Below are positions 1 through 5,453 of a stretch of DNA of 6,893 bases, in pieces. Made by a program: the position numbers and the translations under genes. How positions within the stretch are numbered: position 1 is the stretch's first letter; the number at the start of each line of letters is the position of its first letter. The stretch is from Desulfovibrio sp. Its GTDB lineage: Bacteria > Desulfobacterota > Desulfovibrionia > Desulfovibrionales > Desulfovibrionaceae. Under the pieces are notes generated by a model that had not been told where the DNA came from, ran no database searches, and saw only the letters and a program-made list of their open reading frames with translations. The stretch is taken from assembly GCA_031270875.1 (NCBI GenBank), contig JAISXC010000098.1:1-6893 (forward strand). The letters are read 5' to 3'.

Positions 1-2304
1 CAGTCGGCGAACGCTCTTTACGAATCGCTTGTGGGGAATATGAGAGGGGAGGCGGCCGCTCTGGCCCGCGTCCTTGATACTGTTTTTTCCGAGATCAGAA
101 GCGGCGTCAAACTCGTAGCCGAGCGCACGGATGTCGCCGCCTTTCTTCAAAGCGACAGCGCTGGCGGGGACAGGGAAAAAGGCGCGAAGTTCAGCGATGT
201 CCTGAAAGATTTGGCGCGGACGCAGACGAACGTCGAACGCTACGCGATCATCGCTCCTGACGGGAAGATCGCCGCTTCAAGCTCTCCTGATTCCATTGGC
301 TCCGATTTCAGCGACCGCGATTATTTCAAGGGCGCGATCCAAGGCAGGGCAATCATCTCCCAGCCGGTCAAAAGTCGCGTAACCGGGAAGGCCACACTCC
401 TCATATCAAATCCGGTGCGGAGCGGCGACCGGGTGATCGGCGTCCTGTATGCCGCCATCAGCCTGGACAACATGCACAAAACTCTGGTGGAGCCGGTTAT
501 GGTCGGGAAACACGGATATGCGTATGTCCTGGAACAGAACGGCCTGATCGTCATGCACAAAAACCCCGAATATCTTTTCAACGGCGGACTTGAGGCCGGC
601 AAGGTGTGGAAGGAAATGGCCGCATCGGGAACACACGGTTTTCGCGAATATACCGGCGTCTCCGGGAACACGGTATTCAACGCCTTTGCTCAGTCCAAAA
701 TCGCCGGACTGACGGTAGTTGTCCAGGCGGAAAGCGACGATGTTTTTTCGTCGCTTTCCGACATACGGCGTTTCGCCGCTCTCGCGGCCATTGTCTCGGT
801 GCTGGCCGGAATTGCTTGCCTGTATCTGGTGACAATGCCGATCCTGAAAAAACTTTCAGAGGCGTCGGAATTCGCCCGGCGTATCGCGGACGGCGATTTG
901 ACGGCGAAAATGGCCGTCAGAGGCAAGGACGAAATCTGCCTGCTTGCCGTGGAACTTGCGAAAATTCCCGCCAAAATCGGCGACATGCTTGAGCGCATCC
1001 ACGCCTGCGCTTCGCGGGTGAGCGAAGGGAACCTTCGGGATCGCGTGGACGCTTCCGCTTTTCCCGGAGCGTATGCCGATCTGGCGCGCGCCGTGAATGT
1101 TCTGGGTGAAAGTTACGTACACGTTGTCGATAATTTCCCGATGCCGGTCATGTCCTGCGATACGCGGCACAATATTTTGTTTCTTAATCCCGCCGCGCAA
1201 AAGGTCGTCGGCGGCAATCATACCGGAACGCCGTGTCACGGCCATCTTCGCGCGCCGCAATGCAACACCGGAGACTGTCTGGGCAAAGTCTGCATGGAAA
1301 AAGAGGAAACCATCCTGGGCGACACGCAAGTTACTCCCCTTGGGAAAAAGATGGACATCAGGGTATTGGCCGTGCCCGTCAAAAATGAATCCGGGATTGT
1401 CGGTTACTGTGAATTCATAACAGACATTACGCAGGAAATGGAACTCAAGCGGGCGACGCAAAGCGTTGTTGAAAAGGCGTTTGAGATTTCCTCGCGTCTC
1501 TCCGGAGCCTCGACGGAACTTGCCGCGCAGGTGGAGCAGGTTTCCAGGGGAGCCGAGATGCAGCGCGAGCGTGTGGAATCCACGGCCAGCGCCATGAACG
1601 AAATGAATTCCACGGTTCTGGAGGTGGCCCGCAACGCGGGGCAGGCCTCGGAGCAGAGCGAGAACACGCGCGGCAAGGCCGAAAGCGGGGAGGAACTCGT
1701 CGGCAAGGTGGTGCGCTCCATCAACAACGTCAACTCCGTGGCCGCGACCCTGCAGGAAAATATGCAGGAACTCGGCTCCAAGGCCGAGAGCATAGGCGGC
1801 GTGATGAACGTCATCTCCGATATCGCGGACCAGACCAACCTTCTGGCCCTCAACGCGGCCATTGAGGCCGCGCGCGCGGGCGAGGCCGGCCGAGGCTTCG
1901 CGGTTGTGGCCGACGAGGTGCGCAAGCTGGCGGAAAAGACCATGTCCGCCACCCAGGAAGTGGGCGGGAGCATCACCGCCATACAGCAGGCGGCCCGGAA
2001 AAACATCGAGGAAGTGGGCACGGCGGCGAAGAGCATCACCGAAGCCACGGAACTGGCCAATTCCTCCGGCGCGGCCCTGAAGGAGATTGTGGATCTTGCC
2101 GCCGCCAACTCCTCCGTGGTGGCGTCCATCGCCACGGCGGCGGAAGAGCAGAGCGCAACGTCGGAGGAGATCAACAGGGCCATTGACGAGATCAACCGCG
2201 TGGTGGGCGAAACCACGCAGGGCATGGTGCAGTCTTCCGCGGCCGTTCAGGAACTCTCGCAGATGGCCCAGGAACTGCGCATGATTATGGAAAAACTGAA
2301 ATAA
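1..2304 (+). CDS. Methyl-accepting chemotaxis protein, dCache–HAMP–PAS–MCP signal (5' end missing)
   Basis: A transmembrane chemoreceptor that would pass ligand signals to CheW/CheA. The frame is open from base 1, so the gene starts upstream and the GTG at 31 is only an internal in-frame codon. Counting visible codons from base 1: 1-257 is a periplasmic sensor of dCache type ([10 protein letters not shown], then [13 protein letters not shown]); 258-278 is a hydrophobic helix (TM2); 279-330 is HAMP, with P280 and DGDLTAKM; about 331-373 is a second HAMP-like segment ([10 protein letters not shown]); about 374-482 is a PAS domain with C412, C421, C426 and C431; 483-767 is the signalling coiled coil with the conserved tip around 607-633 ([16 protein letters not shown]). 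About 140 residues follow the tip, roughly 20 heptads, which suggests the 40H class. The protein ends in MEKLK with no NWETF-like CheR-binding pentapeptide. TM1 must lie off the window. The ligand cannot be told from the sequence. Family call is very secure; subdomain borders are approximate. Confidence 0.96.
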   Translation, partial: QSANALYESLVGNMRGEAAALARVLDTVFSEIRSGVKLVAERTDVAAFLQSDSAGGDREKGAKFSDVLKDLARTQTNVERYAIIAPDGKIAASSSPDSIGSDFSDRDYFKGAIQGRAIISQPVKSRVTGKATLLISNPVRSGDRVIGVLYAAISLDNMHKTLVEPVMVGKHGYAYVLEQNGLIVMHKNPEYLFNGGLEAGKVWKEMAASGTHGFREYTGVSGNTVFNAFAQSKIAGLTVVVQAESDDVFSSLSDIRRFAALAAIVSVLAGIACLYLVTMPILKKLSEASEFARRIADGDLTAKMAVRGKDEICLLAVELAKIPAKIGDMLERIHACASRVSEGNLRDRVDASAFPGAYADLARAVNVLGESYVHVVDNFPMPVMSCDTRHNILFLNPAAQKVVGGNHTGTPCHGHLRAPQCNTGDCLGKVCMEKEETILGDTQVTPLGKKMDIRVLAVPVKNESGIVGYCEFITDITQEMELKRATQSVVEKAFEISSRLSGASTELAAQVEQVSRGAEMQRERVESTASAMNEMNSTVLEVARNAGQASEQSENTRGKAESGEELVGKVVRSINNVNSVAATLQENMQELGSKAESIGGVMNVISDIADQTNLLALNAAIEAARAGEAGRGFAVVADEVRKLAEKTMSATQEVGGSITAIQQAARKNIEEVGTAAKSITEATELANSSGAALKEIVDLAAANSSVVASIATAAEEQSATSEEINRAIDEINRVVGETTQGMVQSSAAVQELSQMAQELRMIMEKLK

Positions 2305-2316
2305 AAACCAGGCAAA

Positions 2317-2337
2317 GGCCGGAGCCGCTGCCCGGCC
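2317..2337 (+). repeat. GC-rich hairpin just after the MCP stop
   Basis: GGCCGG (2317-2322) can pair with CCGGCC (2332-2337) across a 9-nt loop. No T-run follows on the + strand, so it is not itself a typical terminator. It may protect the 3' end of the receptor mRNA or be incidental in GC-rich DNA. Confidence 0.35.
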
Positions 2338-2349
2338 CCGCAAAAAGAC

Positions 2350-2377
2350 AGGCGGCCCTGTATGGGCCGCCTTTTTT
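2350..2377 (+). terminator. Intrinsic terminator of the chemoreceptor gene
   Basis: A perfect 9-bp stem (A + GGCGGCCC, 2350-2358, pairing with GGGCCGCC + T, 2364-2372) with a 5-nt loop TGTAT runs directly into six T residues (2372-2377). It lies 45 nt after the receptor stop codon. This is a textbook Rho-independent terminator and separates the receptor from the flagellar operon. An A-rich stretch upstream (2342-2346) gives a weaker T-run on the opposite strand. Confidence 0.92.
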
Positions 2378-2431
2378 GCGCCTGCCTGTCACAAAATTGA
2401 ACAAGTTGCCTTTCTTCGGGGAATTATTATA

Positions 2432-2447
2432 TATCTTACATAAGATA
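2432..2447. promoter_or_regulatory. AT-rich dyad upstream of the fliF promoter, possible operator
   Basis: TATCTTA-CA-TAAGATA is a perfect 7-2-7 inverted repeat in a markedly AT-rich island (about 2421-2453) within GC-rich DNA. Its right edge is 6 nt from the -24 GG element and its centre lies near -39 relative to the predicted transcription start. Binding by a transcription factor is inferred from symmetry and position only. The AT-rich tract could instead assist DNA bending or sigma-54 polymerase contact. No family of regulator can be named. Confidence 0.4.
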
Positions 2448-2452
2448 ATTAT

Positions 2453-2468
2453 TGGCATGACAATTGCT
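2453..2468 (+). promoter_or_regulatory. Sigma-54 (RpoN) -24/-12 promoter for the fliF operon
   Basis: The sequence TGGCATGACAATTGCT matches the RpoN consensus TGGCAC-GRNNN-TTGCW with one mismatch (T for C at the end of the -24 box). The invariant GG (2454-2455) and GC (2466-2467) are separated by exactly 10 nt, and a T precedes the -24 box as in the extended consensus. The predicted start is near 2479, giving a leader of about 42 nt before fliF. Sigma-54 control of basal-body genes with a bacterial enhancer-binding protein is established in several flagellated bacteria such as Vibrio, Pseudomonas and Campylobacter. The activator and its binding site are not identified here. Confidence 0.85.
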
Positions 2469-2481
2469 ATTTCTCCGGGAA

Positions 2482-2514
2482 CCCGTATTTTCTGTCAAAA
2501 TATCTCCCGGGAGA
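2482..2514 (+). promoter_or_regulatory. fliF leader with ribosome binding site inside self-complementary sequence
   Basis: GGGAG (2509-2513) lies 7 nt before the ATG at 2521 and decides the fliF start. It forms half of a perfect 12-bp palindrome, TCTCCCGGGAGA (2503-2514). In addition TATTTT (2486-2491) can pair with AAAATA (2497-2502) around a 5-nt loop, and CCCG (2482-2485) with CGGG (2508-2511), so a leader hairpin could cover part of the Shine-Dalgarno. The ribosome binding site is firm; the regulatory role of the fold is inference. Confidence 0.6.
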
Positions 2515-2520
2515 AACCGC

Positions 2521-4176
2521 ATGCCCGCTTTTATCACGCAATGTATGAATACTCTCGCAGGCATCTGGGCCAAACTGGATCTTGCGCGACGCGTGGCGTT
2601 TTCCTGCGGGGCCGTTCTGCTGCTGGCCGGAGCCATCGGCCTTTCCATCTGGATGAACCGGCCGGAATACCAGGTGCTCTACAGCAACCTCGGCCCGGAA
2701 GACGCCAGCCATGTCGTCAAGACTCTGCAGACCGACAAGGTGCCCTATCAGCTCGCGGGCAACGGAACCACCATACTGGTTCCCAAGGCGGTCGTTTATG
2801 ACCAACGCATCAAAATCGCCGGCGAAGGCGGGCTTGTGGGTCAAGGCATAGGTTTTGAAATCTTTGACAAAGTCAAAGTCGGACAAACCGACTTCGTGCA
2901 GAAAATCAACTATACCCGCGCCCTTCAGGGCGAGCTCGCCCGCACCATCAGCGAATTTCCCAGTGTTGAAAACGCCCGCGTGCATCTTGTCATACCGCAC
3001 CGCACCCTCTTTGTGGAAGAGCGCCAGCCTCCTTCGGCCTCCGTGGTGCTGAAACTGAGAAAAACCAATCTGAAACCCGACCAAAAGGAAATAAGCGCCA
3101 TTCTCAACATGACGCTCATGGCGGTGGAAGGCCTTGACAAACATCATATCTCCATTACGGACAACGGCGGCAAAGTCCTCTACCAGCCGGAAGAGGACGA
3201 CATGGCGGGCAGCAGCAAGACGCAGCTGGAGCACCGCATGCAGCTTCAACGCAGCCTTGAGCGCCGCATAGAGGAACTCCTGCAGCCCCTTTTCGGCCCC
3301 GGACGCGTTATCGCCAAGGTCAACGCGGATATGGACTACAGCCAGAAAACCATTCGCCGCGAACTGTTCGACCCGGAAAAAACGGCCGTACGCAGCGAGC
3401 AACGCAGTGAAGAAAGCCAGCAGGGACGCGCCAATCTGGAAGCCGGCGCTCCGGACGCCAATTTTCGCGGTGACGGCATCACCGGATCTGTTTCCAACCA
3501 GAACGGCAGCCGCGAAACCCGCACAACCAACTATGAGATCAACAAGGAAGAGCAGCAAATTGTGGCCAATCCGGGAGATTTGCGCAGATTGACGGTTGCG
3601 GTTATCATAGACGGCGTATATGAAAAGAAAGACGGCGTCTGGAGCTTCGCGCCCCGCAAGAAGGAAGAGCTTGAAAGCGTGCGCCAGCTTGTCTCAAACG
3701 CCGTGGGACTGGACAAAGCGCGAGGTGACTCGCTGGAGGTGACATCCGCCCCCTTTTCGGATTCAGAGCCGCCCAAGGATCCCAACTTGGGAGATATGGT
3801 GGCCAGTTATGCCGAACGCCTGGGCAAGCCCCTGCTGAAGGCGCTTCTGGCTTTCATTTTCCTGATGCTTGTTGTCCGCCCGGTTGTCATGGCGCTTATA
3901 CGGCCCAAGGTGGAAGCGGGAGAAATGGTGGAAGGCCTTGAAGGCCTACCCGCAGCCGAGGAGCAGCTCGCCCTGTACGAGGCGCTGGAAAGCGAGGCGA
4001 GAGCTGCCGGGGAAAGCGGGGACGATGCGGCGGATGGAGAGGAAGACGAGCTTTATTACAAAGATATCGAAGCCCTTAAAGCGCACATCTTCGCCCTGTC
4101 GGACAACCACTTGGACCAGGTGGTGTCTCTTGTGCGCAGCTGGATGAAAACCGATGAAACTGCCAAAGCGGCCTGA
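2521..4176 (+). CDS. fliF: Flagellar MS-ring protein FliF
   Basis: FliF forms the membrane-supramembrane ring on which the rotor and export gate assemble. The protein is 551 aa, normal for the family. Residues 25-45 are the first membrane helix, followed by the YscJ/FliF ring-building region (about 46-220, beginning RPEYQVLYSNL), a larger periplasmic collar region, and the second membrane helix at about 438-460. The cytoplasmic tail has an acidic linker (around 501-511) and the FliG-binding motif at 516-542, ending in the conserved Trp (W541). I chose the ATG at 2521 because it has GGGAG 7 nt upstream. The longer frame from a TTG at 2464 would start inside the -12 box of the promoter, upstream of the predicted transcript. 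It is the first gene of the operon. The end overlaps the next small ORF by 23 nt, which suggests coupled translation. Confidence 0.97.
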   Translation: MPAFITQCMNTLAGIWAKLDLARRVAFSCGAVLLLAGAIGLSIWMNRPEYQVLYSNLGPEDASHVVKTLQTDKVPYQLAGNGTTILVPKAVVYDQRIKIAGEGGLVGQGIGFEIFDKVKVGQTDFVQKINYTRALQGELARTISEFPSVENARVHLVIPHRTLFVEERQPPSASVVLKLRKTNLKPDQKEISAILNMTLMAVEGLDKHHISITDNGGKVLYQPEEDDMAGSSKTQLEHRMQLQRSLERRIEELLQPLFGPGRVIAKVNADMDYSQKTIRRELFDPEKTAVRSEQRSEESQQGRANLEAGAPDANFRGDGITGSVSNQNGSRETRTTNYEINKEEQQIVANPGDLRRLTVAVIIDGVYEKKDGVWSFAPRKKEELESVRQLVSNAVGLDKARGDSLEVTSAPFSDSEPPKDPNLGDMVASYAERLGKPLLKALLAFIFLMLVVRPVVMALIRPKVEAGEMVEGLEGLPAAEEQLALYEALESEARAAGESGDDAADGEEDELYYKDIEALKAHIFALSDNHLDQVVSLVRSWMKTDETAKAA

Positions 4177-4366
4177 CCGTCTTACCCTGTCGCCGCCAGC
4201 CAGCGACGGTCTGTCGCTGGCTGAACTGAAAGTCCGGCGACGCGCCCAAAAAGAATATACCCGGCAGATTGAAACACTCAAAATGCGTATCCTCCGCATT
4301 ACGGAACAGCACACGGAGCAGGCTGTACGCCTGATCCAGCGTTGGCTCTCGGAGGACGGCAAATGA
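4154..4366 (+). CDS. Small protein resembling the FliG-binding tail of FliF
   Basis: A 70-aa basic protein with no name I recognise, between fliF and fliG. It starts inside the last codons of fliF in the +1 frame. Only a weak GGA (4142-4144) lies upstream, so translation is probably coupled to fliF. Residues 1-20 are Pro/basic-rich, 21-36 helical and charged. Residues 39-65 align without gaps to FliF 516-542: 10 of 27 identical (I, E, L, K, I, H, Q, V, L, W) and about 9 conservative changes. Like classical FliF C-termini it ends shortly after a Trp (RWLSEDGK). No membrane segment or signal peptide is present. Inferred role: a soluble FliG N-domain ligand that modulates or supplements the FliF–FliG joint. 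Alternatives: a frameshift product extending FliF, a sequencing indel, or a decaying duplicate. Coding is supported by position, codon use and the alignment. Confidence 0.72.
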   Translation: MKLPKRPDRLTLSPPASDGLSLAELKVRRRAQKEYTRQIETLKMRILRITEQHTEQAVRLIQRWLSEDGK

Positions 4367-4386
4367 TGCCGCCATGTAACCGTTTC

Positions 4387-4391
4387 AGGAG
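4387..4391 (+). promoter_or_regulatory. Strong ribosome binding site of fliG
   Basis: AGGAG sits 6 nt before the fliG ATG (4398) and is the best Shine-Dalgarno in the window. The following genes have weaker sites, which fits a need for many FliG copies per motor. Confidence 0.8.
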
Positions 4392-4397
4392 AAAACA

Positions 4398-5393
4398 ATG
4401 GAACTGACCGGCCAACAGCGTATCGCGGTGCTTCTGCTCGCCATGGGCGACAAATTTACGGCCGATATCTTCAAGCGCATGGACAGGCAGGAAATCGCCT
4501 CCGTTTCCAAAGCCATTGTGGAGCTTGAACCGATTCCCAAGGAAACGGTGGAAGAAGTGTTGCGCGATTTCCATGAATCCCTTGTCGAGGGAGCGGATAT
4601 GATCGCCGGCGGCAGCGACACGCTAAAACGCCTGATCGTCAAAAACCTGGATCCGGAAACCGCAAAATATATCATGGACTCTCTCTCCCTGGATACCGGG
4701 CCGGCGCCTTTCCGCGGCCTCGAGCAGGTCAGTCCGCGCTTGCTTTCCCAAATTCTGCGCAACGAACATCCGCAGACGCTCGCGCTTATTCTGGGTCATC
4801 TTCATCCGGATCAGGCCGCCAATTTATTGACAAGCCTGCCGGCCGGCGTCCGGGCGGAAGTGCTTATGCGCCTGGCCCGACTTGAATCCGTTCCTGCGGA
4901 AATGCTGATGGAGGTGGACAAGGTGTTGACAAGCCAACTCATCGCCATGGGAGGCAAGGAGGGCAAAAAAGTCGGCGGCGTGCAGTCCGTGGCGGAGATA
5001 CTTAACGCCGTCGACAGGGCCACCGAGGAGGAGGTGCTCTCCGAAATTGAGGAAGATTCCGCCCAGATGGCCGAGGAAATCCGCAATCTCATGTTTGTCT
5101 TTGAAGACTGCAAGAATATTGATGACCGCGGCATGCGCGAAGTGCTCAAAGAAACGTCCAATGAGGAGCTTACCCTGGCCCTGCGCGGCGCAACCGATGA
5201 TCTGAAGGAGAAGTTCTTCAAGAACATGTCCGAGCGCGCGGGCAACATGATACGCGAAGCGCTGGAATACATGGGGCCGGTAAAGCTTTCGGACGTGGAG
5301 GGGGCGCAGCAGAACATCGTCAAAACCGTGCGCCGGCTGGAAGCGGAAAACAAGGTCATCGTCAGCCGCGGCGCGGGAGATGTTTTTGTATAA
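4398..5393 (+). CDS. fliG: Flagellar motor switch protein FliG
   Basis: FliG forms the upper part of the cytoplasmic C-ring. It binds FliF through its N-terminal domain, FliM through its middle domain, and takes torque from the stator through its C-terminal domain. At 331 aa it is exactly family length. Seen: the N-domain (about 1-95), the middle-domain EHPQT motif (123-127), and a C-domain with FVFEDCKNIDDR and the torque helix around 263-296. Compared with the five charged residues studied in E. coli (K264, R281, D288, D289, R297), this protein has R263, R280, E287, A288 and K296, so four charges are kept and one acidic residue is replaced by Ala. The ATG at 4398 is set by AGGAG at 4387-4391. 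It lies 31 nt after the small FliF-tail-like ORF, whose product is a candidate partner. Confidence 0.98.
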   Translation: MELTGQQRIAVLLLAMGDKFTADIFKRMDRQEIASVSKAIVELEPIPKETVEEVLRDFHESLVEGADMIAGGSDTLKRLIVKNLDPETAKYIMDSLSLDTGPAPFRGLEQVSPRLLSQILRNEHPQTLALILGHLHPDQAANLLTSLPAGVRAEVLMRLARLESVPAEMLMEVDKVLTSQLIAMGGKEGKKVGGVQSVAEILNAVDRATEEEVLSEIEEDSAQMAEEIRNLMFVFEDCKNIDDRGMREVLKETSNEELTLALRGATDDLKEKFFKNMSERAGNMIREALEYMGPVKLSDVEGAQQNIVKTVRRLEAENKVIVSRGAGDVFV

Positions 5394-5400
5394 AAATCCG

Positions 5401-5420
5401 GCGCGTCTTCGCGCAATTTT
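5401..5420 (+). terminator. Possible weak attenuating hairpin between fliG and fliH
   Basis: GCGCG (5401-5405) pairs with CGCGC (5410-5414) across the loop TCTT, followed by AATTTT (5415-5420). It begins 8 nt after the fliG stop. The stem is only 5 bp and the T-run short, so full termination is unlikely. Partial attenuation or mRNA processing that lowers fliH/fliI relative to fliG would make sense but is inference. Confidence 0.35.
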
Positions 5421-5453
5421 GTGGTTCCTGTAAAATCAACCCGGGATCCGCTT

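Noticed and set aside
31..33. GTG as start of the chemoreceptor
   Set aside because: The frame is open to base 1 with no upstream stop, there is no ribosome binding site, and the first membrane helix expected of a dCache receptor would be missing.
856..2343. 495-aa open frame on the - strand across the chemoreceptor
   Set aside because: It mirrors the GC-rich receptor gene. Its translation is rich in His, Gly, Arg and Leu with no recognisable domain, and the + strand reading is a clear MCP.
2397..2435. Possible sigma-70 promoter (TTGAAC or TTGCCT with TATTAT/TATATC)
   Set aside because: Spacings are wrong (22 or 13 nt) or the -10 match is poor; the nearby -24/-12 promoter is far better.
2464..2520. 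TTG at 2464 as fliF start
   Set aside because: It overlaps the -12 promoter element and would precede the predicted transcript start; ATG 2521 has a good Shine-Dalgarno.
2467..3558. 363-aa open frame on the - strand across fliF
   Set aside because: No recognisable domain, and it lies opposite the well-supported MS-ring coding sequence.
4154..4366. Small ORF as mere read-through noise after fliF
   Set aside because: The gap-free match to the FliF tail, the overlap start and the coding-like codon use argue it is a real product, though this is not proven.
4363..4407. 14-codon ORF (ATGATG...) overlapping the small ORF stop and the fliG start
   Set aside because: No ribosome binding site of its own and no sign of coding; chance reading of the leader.
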